The notes: generated from the letters alone by a model not told the origin. DNA of 64,000 nucleotides from Nitrospira sp. (GCA_005116745.1 SWDS01000002.1:318211-382210), one strand, 5' to 3'. Counted from the stretch's first letter, positions 26,195 through 36,998 are shown. A program made the numbers and translations.

Positions 26195-26941
26195 TCATGC
26201 AATATCTGCAAGACTTCCAAGATCATGAGCAAGATGATCGAGATCCGGAAATAAATATGAGTCTCGTATGCCCACAATCTTCAGGGCATCGAGAAGGTTG
26301 TTTTTCATTCCTCCTAAAACTTCGAATTCAAGAAGAAATTGATTTCGTTGTGGATGTTCATTGAGTGCGATTGTGGTCCCATGAATGGTAAAGGCTGCGG
26401 ATTGAACCAAATGTCGCACATCGAAGTGATCCCCTATAACGGATAGTATTCTCGCATCCGGATTGTGGGCCTTGACAAATGCTTCTTGGCAGAGAAAGTG
26501 AGCTTCCTCCATCTGAGGCAATGCAATTCCGTTGACGTCGTGGAGAAGATTAAGCTTGTACGGTTGCAGGCACCAAATCCTCCCGTTCTTTTCCTGACAT
26601 GCAGTTTCTTTCACTGCGAAATACAATGCGATTAAGGGCGATTCACTCCAATCGAGCAACCGCGTCGGAAGTCCATAGTGTTGCATGAGGAAAAGCCAGC
26701 TTGGCCACTCGTCAGATCCTGTAGGACATTTTTCGTATCTGACCTTCGCACGATTCATAAAATGAAATGCCAAGGAGGCTTCATTGTGCTCCTTGCGATA
26801 GACTTTTGGCTTCAGTTTCCAAGCGTCGTCAATAATACCCTCTCCACGCCACCAGCAATGTCCTTCTCCAAAGTGCTTATTGGCCAGTGCGGCGGCTTTG
26901 ATCAGATCGCCAAGATCTGCTATTTGAATTTTGTCAGTCAT
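26195..26941 (-). CDS. FRG domain protein
   Basis: 248 residues from the ATG at 26941, which has AAGGAG four bases upstream; longer frames run into ppx and lack a ribosome site. The FRG signature is seen in WWRGEG (near residue 25), then LFLMQHYGLPTRLLDWSESP and LIALYFAV, the conserved core of this family. FRG proteins are found in mobile and defence-associated regions; their activity is not established. The gene is clearly more AT-rich than its neighbours, which suggests recent transfer. It starts 34 bases after the ppx stop on the same strand. Confidence 0.75.
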   Translation of the reverse strand: MTDKIQIADLGDLIKAAALANKHFGEGHCWWRGEGIIDDAWKLKPKVYRKEHNEASLAFHFMNRAKVRYEKCPTGSDEWPSWLFLMQHYGLPTRLLDWSESPLIALYFAVKETACQEKNGRIWCLQPYKLNLLHDVNGIALPQMEEAHFLCQEAFVKAHNPDARILSVIGDHFDVRHLVQSAAFTIHGTTIALNEHPQRNQFLLEFEVLGGMKNNLLDALKIVGIRDSYLFPDLDHLAHDLGSLADIA

Positions 26942-26975
26942 AAACTCCTTACTCCCGGGCAAGGACATATTTGGG

Positions 26976-27950
26976 CTACTGCCTTCTATCACAAGCGCTT
27001 TGCTGCTTCCGCACCGCCAAATCAATCAGCACCCCTTCTCGCAATCCTAGATCACTCACCAGACATTCCCGTAGACCCAGCGCGTCCATGATTGTTCGGA
27101 CGATGATCGTCCCGGCGGCGATGACTTCTTCGCGGTTTTTCTCAAGACCAGGTAGACCGACCCGTTCAGTTTTCGTTCTGCTGAGCAGTCTCTGCTCCAA
27201 TTCACGGATGGTTTCCAGCTTCAACCGATAGTTATGGATGCGAGCCGGCTCATAAGTAGAAAGCTTCTGGGCCATAGCGGCGAGGCTGGTAATCGTACCG
27301 GCTGTACCAACGAACGTCGCCTGCCGATAGTCAGCCATACCAGCAACGGCGGCTTTGGTTTCTCGAATCACCCACTCACGCGCCTGTCGCACTTCCTCAT
27401 CAGTCGGAGGATCATGGTGCAGCACCCGCTCGCAGAGGCGGACAACGCCAATATTGATTGAGCGGACAATCGGCTTATCTCCTGGCCGATCAAGGATGAA
27501 TTCCGTACTGCCGCCGCCAATGTCCAGAGCCAGAATGTCGGTCACCCCTGTAGGAAGTCCTGACCGAATGCCGAGCAGCGTCCGACGCGCTTCTTCCTCG
27601 CCCGAAATCACTTCGACATCGAATCCAGCTTCTCGCTTGACCCGTTCAAAAAACTCATCTCGGTTCACGGCGTCTCGAACAGCGCTCGTTGCCACCACCG
27701 AGGACTGCTCGACCTGATAGCCATCGATAACATTCCGCCACTCTTGGAGACAGGCAATAACCCGATCCATTGCGACTGGACTCAGTCGTTTAGTCTGATC
27801 GACGCCTTCACCCAACCGGAGAATGCGCCGTTCTGATCGAAGTTCTGTGAGGGGATGCCCAGGGGCTAGATCCGCAATCAACAAGCGACAGGTGAGGGTG
27901 CCAATATCGATGCCGGCGAATCGTCGCCGGTGCTGACGCGGCTCGATCAT
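26976..27950 (-). CDS. ppx: Ppx/GppA family phosphatase
   Basis: 324 residues, about the size of the short Ppx/GppA proteins (without the HD-like C-terminal domain). ASKHA-fold motifs are present: FAGIDIGTLTCRLLIAD (phosphate 1), VVATSAVRDAVNRDEF, VISGEEEARRTLLGI, LALDIGGGSTEF (phosphate 2) and FVGTAGTITSLAAM. Such enzymes hydrolyse polyphosphate and/or pppGpp, linking phosphate storage with the stringent response. The start overlaps the stop of the upstream coiled-coil gene by four bases (ATGA). Confidence 0.88.
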   Translation of the reverse strand: MIEPRQHRRRFAGIDIGTLTCRLLIADLAPGHPLTELRSERRILRLGEGVDQTKRLSPVAMDRVIACLQEWRNVIDGYQVEQSSVVATSAVRDAVNRDEFFERVKREAGFDVEVISGEEEARRTLLGIRSGLPTGVTDILALDIGGGSTEFILDRPGDKPIVRSINIGVVRLCERVLHHDPPTDEEVRQAREWVIRETKAAVAGMADYRQATFVGTAGTITSLAAMAQKLSTYEPARIHNYRLKLETIRELEQRLLSRTKTERVGLPGLEKNREEVIAAGTIIVRTIMDALGLRECLVSDLGLREGVLIDLAVRKQQSACDRRQ

Positions 27951-28270
27951 TGCTCGTTCCGAATGTCTTCCATGTCGGCTTCCAATTTCTTCTGCGACGC
28001 TTTGAGCCCCTCAACCTCCTTGACGAGACGCACAATTTCGGCGTCGTACACCACCCGCTCTGCCGTTTCGCCCCGCTCCTTCATATCGATGGCCCGCTCG
28101 CCAATGTCTTTGTACAGATCGGACAACTGTTGTTCGAGCTTGCGGAGCTCCAGCCTCATGCGGAGCAGTTCCGTCTCTTCCAGAGCACGTCCTGCCGCAT
28201 GGACGGTCCCCAGGCGCAGGGTAGCAATCCCGGCTCGCAAGTCATCTTTCATCCGCTGCAACAAACCCAT
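27947..28270 (-). CDS. Small coiled-coil protein upstream of ppx
   Basis: 107 residues from the ATG at 28270 (MGLLQRMKDDLRAG); an earlier in-frame start at 28303 is less likely. It is nearly all helical, with heptad-like leucines and charged residues (LLRMRLELRKLEQQLSDLYK, then VRLVKEVEGLKASQKKLEAD). It has no signal peptide or membrane segment, so it is cytoplasmic. It is coupled to ppx through an ATGA overlap. I do not recognise a named family. Confidence 0.65.
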   Translation of the reverse strand: MGLLQRMKDDLRAGIATLRLGTVHAAGRALEETELLRMRLELRKLEQQLSDLYKDIGERAIDMKERGETAERVVYDAEIVRLVKEVEGLKASQKKLEADMEDIRNEQ

Positions 28271-28360
28271 ACGACTCCTGGCCGACAGGGTACCATGTGT
28301 CACGCTAATAGCGACAATTCTATCGTGTCAGCCTGCACTTCTGTCAGCGTATCAGTTCAG

Positions 28361-30901
28361 TCAACTGATTGAACCCAACTCCAACTTTTTCTCCCATTTC
28401 CGCAACATCGCCGCTCGCAATTCCTGATGGGCCGGCTCTTTCAATCCTGGATCAGATTTCAGCAGTGAAAAGGCCTCCTGCCTGGCCTGCTGCAATAGAT
28501 CAGCGTCGCTCACCAGATTCGCCACACGAAACTCCGGCATCCCCCATTGGCGCAACCCAAAGAACTCTCCAGGGCCTCTGATCCGCAAATCATCTTCGGC
28601 AATCACAAATCCATCGTGTGACCGGACCAGCGCCTCCAGCCGTTCTCTTGCCGTAGACACCGACCCCTCACTTCCCATCGCACGTCCGCCCGACTGCGCC
28701 CTTCCTCGTCCCAGATGCTGGGCCATCAAGAGGCAATAGGCTTGCTGGTTGCCCCGCCCGACCCGTCCGCGCAATTGATGTAATTGTGCAAGGCCAAACC
28801 GCTCGGCATGTTCGATCAAGATGACGGTCGCATTCGCCACATCGACTCCGACTTCAATCACTGTCGTCGCGACCAACACCTGAATTCTTCCGGCCTTAAA
28901 GCCGGCCATCACCGCTTCTTTTTCAGCCGCTTTCATGCGCCCATGCAGTAGGCCGACACGGAATTCCGACAATTCCCCGTTCTGCAACTGCTCGGCTCCC
29001 TGAATCGCTGCTTGAAGATCGATCTTTTCCGATTCGTCCACCAGCGGATAGACCACATACGCTTGCCGTTCGGCGCGCAACTCATCGCGCACAATCTGAT
29101 AGGCACGCCGTCGCTGCGCGTCCTGAAAAAGAAATGTTCGCACCGGCTTTCGTCCAGGCGGCAGGACATCAATCACCGAGACATCAAGGTCACCATAGAC
29201 CGTCATAGCCAATGTCCGGGGAATGGGCGTGGCCGTCAAGACAAGCACATCCGGCTTGTAGCCCTTGTCGATCAGAGTCTTTCGCTGCAGCACACCGAAC
29301 TTATGCTGCTCATCGACCACCGCCAATCCCAAATTCTTGAATTGTACTCCCTGCTGAAGGAGGGCATGCGTTCCGATCGCCACATGAATCTCACCCGATG
29401 CCAGTTGCTCAGCCTGTATCTTCTTCACCGAGGATTTCTCTCCCCCACGCACGAGAGTCGTCTGAAGCCCGAGGGCCTGCAGCATTCCTGACAGGTTCCG
29501 ATAGTGTTGCTCTGCTAGAATCTCGGTCGGTGCCATCAATGCAGCCTGATAGCCTGAACCACCAGCCAGCACCAGCGCATGCAAGGCGACCGCCGTTTTT
29601 CCGGATCCCACATCGCCTTGCACCAAACGATTCATGGGACGCGGCGAAATCATGTCCTGAAATATTTCGCGAATGACCCGATCCTGTGCGGCTGTGAGGC
29701 AAAATGGCAAGAGTCGACCAAGCTTTTCTAAGAGAGGTGTCTTCGCGTTGAACCGCAAGTCCTTCGGCTCTTCGTGCACCGCTCGATGCCTGCTCGCCAA
29801 AGCCAATTGGAGCAAGAGGAGTTCTTCGAACGCCAAACGCCGGTGCGCCGGCGTCTTCCCTCGTTCCAGAAGCTGAAGATCCGTGCCGGTCTTGGGGAAA
29901 TGGACATCTTGCAGCGCGTCATGGATCGAGATCAGCCGCTGCCGCGCTCGAAGAGACATGGGCAGAGGGTCTACAACCTCACGCCCATGGTCTTCCAACA
30001 GATTCCTCACCAACACCCGCATCTGACGAGAGGTCCATCCCTTGGTCTCATGATAGATCGGGACGATTCGTCCGACATGCAGCATCGACTCCGTGTCTTC
30101 TCCAATAACTTCGTATTGCGCCACATCCATGCGCGGGACCATCCCTCCCTGTCGATCAGCTATCACTCGACCGCTCATCATCACGCGAGTCCCAGCCGTC
30201 AGCATCTCCTCCAAATACGGTTGATTGAAGAAGACCACCTGCATTCGCCCAGACTGATCTTCAACGCCGACTTCCACGAGACTCAACCGTCGATTCCTTG
30301 TTCGTTTTGCCTCGCATGATCCGATCACCCCACAAATCGAGACACTCATCCCCGGAACGAGATTTCCGATCGGTGTCATGACCGATCGGTCCTCATAGCG
30401 CCACGGGATGGTCCAGAGCGCATCTTCCACCGTCGCGATCTGCAATCGTTGCAAAACATTGGTGCGCTTCGGCCCGACGCCTCTGACGAACCGGACAGAA
30501 AGATTCCAGAGATCGGATCTGCCGGCGCCTGCCACTTTGGAATGACTGGACGCCTGCATTGGCAAATCTTTTTGGGGAATGAGATTCTCTTGATCAAGAG
30601 CTCGAAGCGCCTTAATAAGCAACGTTGCCGCCTGCAATCGTCGACGTTGCTCATCCAAAGGAAGCGCTGGCTGAAAATCTACGAAGAGGTCTCGCAATGA
30701 AATCAGACGGGCTTCAATGGCCTTGGAGTACACGTCTTGACGGAGAGCCGACAAAACTTGTGACGAGATAAATGAACTGAGATTTGTGACAACGCCTAGG
30801 TGAGCACCAGCATCTCGGCTCGCAAACTCAATCGGGCGCGCGATGCGGTCCAACCACCCCTGAAGCGGCGTGTGCGGACTCGATTCAGTGGGAGCCGACA
30901 T
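28361..30901 (-). CDS. recG: ATP-dependent DNA helicase RecG
   Basis: 846 residues from the ATG at 30901; the open frame extends to 31060 but would overlap the divergent gene at 31037. RecG regresses stalled replication forks and processes recombination junctions. The wedge/OB region is at about residues 170-330. Helicase motifs follow: LVQGDVGSGKTAVALHALV (I), DEQHKFGVLQ (II), VLTATPIPRTLAM (III), LLHGRMKAAEKE (IV), VLVATTVIEVGVDV (V) and QLHQLRGRVGRG (VI). The N-terminus is ~120 residues longer than in E. coli, as in many non-enterobacterial RecG proteins. Confidence 0.95.
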   Translation of the reverse strand: MSAPTESSPHTPLQGWLDRIARPIEFASRDAGAHLGVVTNLSSFISSQVLSALRQDVYSKAIEARLISLRDLFVDFQPALPLDEQRRRLQAATLLIKALRALDQENLIPQKDLPMQASSHSKVAGAGRSDLWNLSVRFVRGVGPKRTNVLQRLQIATVEDALWTIPWRYEDRSVMTPIGNLVPGMSVSICGVIGSCEAKRTRNRRLSLVEVGVEDQSGRMQVVFFNQPYLEEMLTAGTRVMMSGRVIADRQGGMVPRMDVAQYEVIGEDTESMLHVGRIVPIYHETKGWTSRQMRVLVRNLLEDHGREVVDPLPMSLRARQRLISIHDALQDVHFPKTGTDLQLLERGKTPAHRRLAFEELLLLQLALASRHRAVHEEPKDLRFNAKTPLLEKLGRLLPFCLTAAQDRVIREIFQDMISPRPMNRLVQGDVGSGKTAVALHALVLAGGSGYQAALMAPTEILAEQHYRNLSGMLQALGLQTTLVRGGEKSSVKKIQAEQLASGEIHVAIGTHALLQQGVQFKNLGLAVVDEQHKFGVLQRKTLIDKGYKPDVLVLTATPIPRTLAMTVYGDLDVSVIDVLPPGRKPVRTFLFQDAQRRRAYQIVRDELRAERQAYVVYPLVDESEKIDLQAAIQGAEQLQNGELSEFRVGLLHGRMKAAEKEAVMAGFKAGRIQVLVATTVIEVGVDVANATVILIEHAERFGLAQLHQLRGRVGRGNQQAYCLLMAQHLGRGRAQSGGRAMGSEGSVSTARERLEALVRSHDGFVIAEDDLRIRGPGEFFGLRQWGMPEFRVANLVSDADLLQQARQEAFSLLKSDPGLKEPAHQELRAAMLRKWEKKLELGSIS

Positions 30902-31036
30902 ACGGGAGAGGATCGTAACACAGCAACCCTCAGCGCTCAATGAACCAGCTACACGACGTATCAGAATCCATCGACTGTTTTCACTCGATTGCTTGGTCGC
31001 TTTTCCGTAGGGTGCTACACTCGATTTTAATAATTC

Positions 31037-32449
31037 ATGTATCGCCGCAACATCAAACATATCCTGATCCCACTTGCAGCCGGCCTGGCTCTGGTGATTG
31101 GCTACAACCTCTTTCTCAAGCCCATCCTGCCGCCGATGATGCAGCGCACAGAAACTGTCGAACCGGTCGCGCCTCCTCCCGCTCCGCCACGAAGCGGGTC
31201 ACCAGAAAGTGAGGACAAATCGGTTCGCGTACTTGATTACAGCGTGGTTCCGCCTACCCCCCATGAGGGCCTGCTGGAAGCCATTCGCGATGAAATTGAA
31301 AAACATAACTTATCGCTCGCCGAAACGAAGCTGAAAGAGCTCCCTTCGACTGTCCTGTCAAACGCAAAGTCCAAGCCCTTCATCGCAATCCTGTGGAACA
31401 ATCTCGGACTGCAGCAGGAACGACTCAATGGCACTCGGGTTTCGGTCAAAGCGTTCAAGCGAGCGGCGGATTTCGACGACTCGAATTCCGTGATCCTTAT
31501 GAATCTGGCCCATGCCTATTGGGAACAGCGGGACCGCGCGTTAAATGCGGAATTCCTGATGAAATTGATGAAGGTGGCCCCAGAAGAACCATTCCCGCAT
31601 TTGGCTATGGCCGACTTGTTACAAGAACAGGATGACCTACAGGAAGCCGCAAGACACTTGGACCAGGCAGCTGACCGAGCACGACACGATCCAGGATTGC
31701 GCTCCTATCTCGCCGCTGTCACGGAAAAAGTTCGCCGCACGCAGTCGGTTGAATCCCGCATGACTGCAAAAAGTAGCACACACTTTGTCGTGAAGTTCGA
31801 CGGTGAGGAAGACCTGAATACTTGGATCTCAGCGCTGGAGATTCTGGAAGAAGCCTATCGAGAGATTGGACAGAAGTTCAGTCATTTCCCCACGAAGCCG
31901 ATCATGGTCGTCCTCCACGCCAAAGATTCGTTTCAAGGGGCGACCGGAAGCCCGGCTTGGGCCGATGGCCTCTATGACCCCACTCTTGGGCGCATTCAGA
32001 TTCCCACTCAAGGGGCGACCACGGATCGAAAGTGGTTGGCGAGCGTACTTCGTCACGAATATGTCCACGCCCTACTCCATGATCGCTTCGGAGCAAGCAG
32101 CGGCGCGTTGCCAACCTGGCTAAATGAAGGCCTGGCCATGCAATTGGCCGGAGATGCATGGCCTGAGCTTGATCAGGCCATGAGCGGAGATTTTACGGTC
32201 ACTCCCTTAACGTATTTAGAAGGCTCTTGGGGCGCACTGCCGGCGAGTGCGGCGATAGTGGCCTATGCAGAAGCGAATTCGGCAACACGCTACTTGATTG
32301 AGCGATGGGGAATGGCCCGCGTCGATGAACTGCTTAATGCCTTGCAAGCGAAGTCATCCGTAGCCGATGCGATTCAGAACAAACTATCTGTCTCCTACGA
32401 ACAGTTCCACCGGCAGTGGCTCGAAAGCTTCGAAGCGAGCCAGCCGTAA
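31037..32449 (+). CDS. Membrane-anchored TPR protein with HExxH metallopeptidase domain
   Basis: 470 residues. An N-terminal membrane helix (ILIPLAAGLALVIGYNLFL) is followed by a Pro-rich linker. Three or four TPR-like units span about residues 85-230 (LWNNLGLQQERLNGTRVSVK, LMNLAHAYWEQRD, HLAMADLLQEQDDLQEAARH). The C-terminal half is a peptidase MA-like zinc protease: LRHEYVHALLHDRFG carries the HExxH zinc site (near 350) and WLNEGLAMQ the third ligand Glu. The catalytic part is predicted to face the periplasm. The substrate is unknown. The stop codon lies inside a 15-bp inverted repeat. Confidence 0.8.
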   Translation: MYRRNIKHILIPLAAGLALVIGYNLFLKPILPPMMQRTETVEPVAPPPAPPRSGSPESEDKSVRVLDYSVVPPTPHEGLLEAIRDEIEKHNLSLAETKLKELPSTVLSNAKSKPFIAILWNNLGLQQERLNGTRVSVKAFKRAADFDDSNSVILMNLAHAYWEQRDRALNAEFLMKLMKVAPEEPFPHLAMADLLQEQDDLQEAARHLDQAADRARHDPGLRSYLAAVTEKVRRTQSVESRMTAKSSTHFVVKFDGEEDLNTWISALEILEEAYREIGQKFSHFPTKPIMVVLHAKDSFQGATGSPAWADGLYDPTLGRIQIPTQGATTDRKWLASVLRHEYVHALLHDRFGASSGALPTWLNEGLAMQLAGDAWPELDQAMSGDFTVTPLTYLEGSWGALPASAAIVAYAEANSATRYLIERWGMARVDELLNALQAKSSVADAIQNKLSVSYEQFHRQWLESFEASQP

Positions 32450-32484
32450 CGTCACTCGACTTGCTTGCTAGTCGAGTGACGTTA
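32447..32484. terminator. Bidirectional terminator-like hairpin between convergent genes
   Basis: A perfect 15-bp inverted repeat (TAACGTCACTCGACT / AGTCGAGTGACGTTA) with an 8-base loop. It begins at the TAA stop of the metallopeptidase gene and lies 21 bases past the end of the convergent gene at 32505. There is no long T-run on either side, so termination may depend on the stem alone or on Rho. Confidence 0.6.
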
Positions 32485-32504
32485 GATACGAGATACTCAC
32501 GCTG

Positions 32505-33368
32505 CTAGATCGATCCTGCAACAAACTCTTCCTGCGGGAAGTCAGGCCAAGAGGGAAGGAGATCAGCCTGATCGCTGTGCGACGGCTCTGGCTCTTCATC
32601 GGACTCCCGCTGAGAGAGCTGATCCGCCCACAACACTTTCTTTCCGCTTGGATCATACATGCGAATACTGAAGTCAAAGATATGAGCGTTCGTGGATGGA
32701 CTGCTCTCCGGCTGGAGCGATGGGCCTGTAATCAGCTGGGCTCGCGGAATTCTCACTCTGACAGTCGTAAACTCATCCTCCCATACAAGCATGCCCGTCG
32801 CCAGGTCCATTGCACGCAGTAAAAATACCGGCTCGTCGTTAGTCGCTTCGACCATCTGTACCTTCGTGATGAGTGCTTGCCTCGGCAGCACGGTTGATAC
32901 GAGCTTCCCTTCTGCCTTCCCGTCAGGCTGCACCAAATTGAGTCGCCCTTCCCATTGGAACACTCCGGTATTGGCATCGTATACCCGCAATACAAAATTA
33001 GAGAGATCTGTCGCGCCAAGCCCAACTCCACCAGCAAAAATACGCGGCCCGCGACTCGACCTCACCCCATCGCTTTCCTTGACGGCTAGCTCGTAGACTT
33101 CATCAGACAAGATGTTGCCCGATTCAGCGTCATAGACCTTCACTGCGATCGTCGAGACGGTACCGATTTGATACCCAAACCCTGCCGCCACAATTGTCTT
33201 TTTCCCCTCTGCGCCGGTTTCTCCCCAAGCCTGACCAATGGAGGATGAGAGACACAAGGCGACTGCGACTACCCAGCTCAGAACCCTCGAAGGGGCATAG
33301 TACGCTTCACCCCGCGGCTGATCAGTCAGATCAGAACAACTCGCCGACACAACCCATGTATGCAACAT
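32505..33368 (-). CDS. Secreted protein with four repeated YDxxxGxxxW-like units
   Basis: 287 residues from the ATG at 33368, with GGAGGG seven bases upstream. A hydrophobic stretch at about 28-45 (VLSWVVAVALCLSSSIGQAW) is a signal peptide preceded by an unusually long n-region. The mature part repeats a unit of the PQQ-propeller kind: VYDAESGNIL, VYDANTGVFQWEGRL, AMDLATGMLVWEDEF and MYDPSGKKVLWADQL. Four units are too few for a full propeller, so a partial or different beta fold is likely. The last 30 residues are acidic. The function is unknown. Confidence 0.65.
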   Translation of the reverse strand: MLHTWVVSASCSDLTDQPRGEAYYAPSRVLSWVVAVALCLSSSIGQAWGETGAEGKKTIVAAGFGYQIGTVSTIAVKVYDAESGNILSDEVYELAVKESDGVRSSRGPRIFAGGVGLGATDLSNFVLRVYDANTGVFQWEGRLNLVQPDGKAEGKLVSTVLPRQALITKVQMVEATNDEPVFLLRAMDLATGMLVWEDEFTTVRVRIPRAQLITGPSLQPESSPSTNAHIFDFSIRMYDPSGKKVLWADQLSQRESDEEPEPSHSDQADLLPSWPDFPQEEFVAGSI

Positions 33369-33740
33369 ATATCTACCCTCCAAACAACTGTGTGCATTCT
33401 GAAAGAGGGTAGGTCGTTCGTAAATTCCTCGCTGTTAGGAAGAAGCCCCTCGAAAGGGGGGCTTGGAGAAGAAAATGACCCGCTTCGTCAGTTTTGTCGA
33501 CTGAGGGGCTTGGCTTCGCCAAACCATTGATACTGATGGCGTGTAAGCATGCGATAGCTCCATTCGGCCAACCACTTTGCGGAAGGAAACCCTAACCACC
33601 ACAGCAGAAGACAGGTTGCCCGGGTAAATGGCTATCCGCTAACTGATCGTTACCCATAGTAGAAAAAGGCTAACACTGAGATATCCACGACGACAAGGCA
33701 CCTATTGCCGAACTTTTCTCCGACAGTCTATAGTCACCGG
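33369..33740. other. Divergent intergenic region
   Basis: About 370 bases between the secreted repeat protein and the small membrane protein. It holds two compact hairpins on the plus strand, one with stem AAGCCCC/GGGGCTT near 33443-33463 and one with TTGGC/GCCAA near 33509-33522, and no credible gene. A small RNA or untranslated leader is possible but unsupported. Confidence 0.25.
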
Positions 33741-34026
33741 ATGCAACAGCGCCCCTTGCTCGCTCTCGTACTCAGCACCCTCATCGTTGAGACAGGGTTT
33801 CTCTTCGTACAGAATGGCGCCTCCATCCCGCTCGTCATGGATTGGAAGATCAACTTTTTTATCCTCATACCTCTTGGACTCGCTCTATTGATTTGGTTCC
33901 AGTTTCGATGGGCATCAGCAATTTGTGTCTTTTACGCTACGGTTGGGTTGGCAATGGACGTCGCAACGATCGTTCAGACACCGGCAAAAGATTCAGAAGG
34001 AATTGTCTCTATGGTGGGAAGCGGAA

Positions 34027-35090
<1,064 letters not shown>

Positions 35091-35094
<4 letters not shown>

Positions 35095-35528
35095 GATGCG
35101 CGTCCGATTTGCCTGCAACACCATCGGAGCAGATCTTCCAGCTTAGCTCGATTCTGCAAATCCGCATCTCGCGCAAATGTGATTGCTACAAACTCGTCCG
35201 TCATCTCGGTCTCCTCTACAAACCCAGATTGGAGGAGAAGCGCCCGGTATTTGACGACAGCCGGCTGGAGAAAGTATTTGGCCTGTTTCGCAACTTCATC
35301 AGTTCCTAAGTCCTCCGGCGTACCTTCCGACATGAGCACCATAACCTCATCCATCGCCATCCCATACTGGCAAAGGACTCTCCCGTCCGGTCTGACTTCT
35401 AGGAGCCAGCCGTCTCCACCAAGATCCATGACGAGCGGACCGTTAGGCTCCAATTCGTAGAACTTGGGGAAAGACCGCATCAGGTCGGCACGAACCTGCG
35501 TCCAATCTTGGGAAGCCGCCTCGGTCAT
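35091..35528 (-). CDS. Unknown 145-residue protein of a coupled operon
   Basis: 145 residues from the ATG at 35528, which overlaps the TPR gene stop by four bases (ATGA). It is soluble, with no signal or membrane segment. Its parts are an acidic alpha-helical N-terminus, a beta-rich centre (PLVMDLGGDGWLLEVRPDGR, VLCQYGMAMDEVMVLM) and a helical C-terminus with two cysteines (LLRWCCRQIG). I do not recognise a family. Coupling to a methyltransferase and a TPR protein suggests it acts in a complex with them. Confidence 0.6.
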
Positions 35529-36349
35529 GCCTGCATCCCTCGATGAGGCCGCGACTGATATGGATCGGCGAGGCGGGCGCGAAGTGCGCGCAGGCGTTGC
35601 GTGTTTTCTTCCAATTTCGGCAGGCAATACTTGCGATCCATGTATACCACTTGTTCGAGCAGATCGGCGGCGTCCTGCACACGCCCCATGTCCTCATAAC
35701 ATTGAGCCAGCACGTATCGGGCGCCACCGACACGAAGCTCATCGCCTAATCGCTCGGCGACCGACTGACTGGTTTGGCAACAAGCGGTGGCCTCATTGTA
35801 GCGTTTTTGTATCAAGAATGTGCGGCCTATCATGCGCCAGGCGTCCGCCACACCGCCCAGATTCCCCAACCGGCGCATCAACTCCAACGATCGTTCGTAC
35901 AACTGAATAGCCTCCTCAAAGTGACCGGTTTCACGAGCCACCAAACCAAGGTCCGAGAACAGGACGGCTTGGGCCGACTCATCATGTGTTTTGGTCATGA
36001 GATCGAGTGCCTCCAGATAATACGCCCGTGCCCGATCCCATTCGCCAGCATCAGCCCGAAGGTTCCCCAGGTTGGCCAGCGTCGTCCCGATGCCCTTTTC
36101 ATCACCGAGGACTTTTTGCAATTCCAAGACCTCCTGATAATTCGCCTGGGCGGCATCACGCCGTCCGCTGACTGCGCAGATATTCCCCAAGTTACCCAGT
36201 GTGGCAACCAGGGCACGTTGATCACCGGTGAGCCGATCATACTCTAACGCCTTGGCGTAACAGGTATAGGCCTCCGTGTAGAACCCTCGTGAGAAATGCT
36301 CGTTACCTTGTCGATTCAATTCTTCGGAGAGGCTGTGACGCCCTGTCAT
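35525..36349 (-). CDS. TPR repeat protein of a coupled operon
   Basis: 274 residues, cytoplasmic. Six or so TPR units cover most of the chain: NRQGNEHFSRGFYTEAYTCY, ATLGNLGNICAVSGRRDAAQ, TTLANLGNLRADAGEWDRAR, FSDLGLVARETGHFEEAIQL, WRMIGRTFLIQKRYNEATAC and YVLAQCYEDMGRVQDAADLL. This is the continuous 40-residue-spaced type seen in Rap and LGN-like scaffolds. It has no effector domain, so it probably holds partner proteins together. It overlaps both neighbours by four bases. Confidence 0.8.
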   Translation of the reverse strand: MTGRHSLSEELNRQGNEHFSRGFYTEAYTCYAKALEYDRLTGDQRALVATLGNLGNICAVSGRRDAAQANYQEVLELQKVLGDEKGIGTTLANLGNLRADAGEWDRARAYYLEALDLMTKTHDESAQAVLFSDLGLVARETGHFEEAIQLYERSLELMRRLGNLGGVADAWRMIGRTFLIQKRYNEATACCQTSQSVAERLGDELRVGGARYVLAQCYEDMGRVQDAADLLEQVVYMDRKYCLPKLEENTQRLRALRARLADPYQSRPHRGMQA

Positions 36350-36948
36350 GACGTCACTGACAAGAGCTGTTCCACTTGCTGTTTCCCGCCGACAAGGATA
36401 GAGGCACCGTCTCCGACAAGCAGGCTATCGAAGTTGTACTTCAGGAGACGGCAGAGTCCATCCTTGGCCTTTTGAATGTCCACATACTTTTCGGCAGGAA
36501 GCAGACGTACGGAACCGGACGGTTTGCCGATCAGCGCATCCCCTACGATCAACACACCTCGCCCCCGCTCGATAAACAACGCTGATTCTCCTGGAGACTT
36601 CTGATCCTTCAGATGGATTGCCCAGATCCCGCCGGGTAATAGCTCACCATCCTTGTAGGTCTTCGTTGGCGTCACATCCATCTGCGCAGCATCGGCTTCC
36701 GGCACTCGCAGCTGACACCTGAGATCTGCTTGATAGACCGCAGCCTCTCGGATGTGATCTCGGTTCGTGATGATGATGTAGTCAATCGGCTCATGTCGGC
36801 GGACGACCGTTCTCGCCTCGGCCGTCATCGGGGGTGGGTCTACTAGGATCTTATGTTCACCGATCATCAGAAACAGCCCATTGAAGTCGAGCTGCTTCTC
36901 CTCAGAAAACCACGACCATTGCCAGATATCGGGCAGGATTTGTTTCAT
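36346..36948 (-). CDS. Metallo-beta-lactamase-fold protein with altered metal motif
   Basis: 200 residues. The layout recalls the metallo-beta-lactamase fold: NGLFLMIGEHKILVDPPP at the start, DYIIITNRDHIREAAVY near residue 75, LPGGIWAIHLKDQKSPGESA near 105 and RGVLIVGDALIG near 130. The HxHxDH zinc motif is replaced by NRDHIR, keeping only the Asp-His pair, while D of GDAL is kept. A one-metal enzyme or a non-catalytic binding protein is possible. It is the first of four coupled genes (36346-36349 ATGA overlap with the TPR gene). Confidence 0.65.
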   Translation of the reverse strand: MKQILPDIWQWSWFSEEKQLDFNGLFLMIGEHKILVDPPPMTAEARTVVRRHEPIDYIIITNRDHIREAAVYQADLRCQLRVPEADAAQMDVTPTKTYKDGELLPGGIWAIHLKDQKSPGESALFIERGRGVLIVGDALIGKPSGSVRLLPAEKYVDIQKAKDGLCRLLKYNFDSLLVGDGASILVGGKQQVEQLLSVTS

Positions 36949-36998
36949 AGCAAGATATGGCGACTTATTATCATTGGGGATTCATGACATCACAGAAC

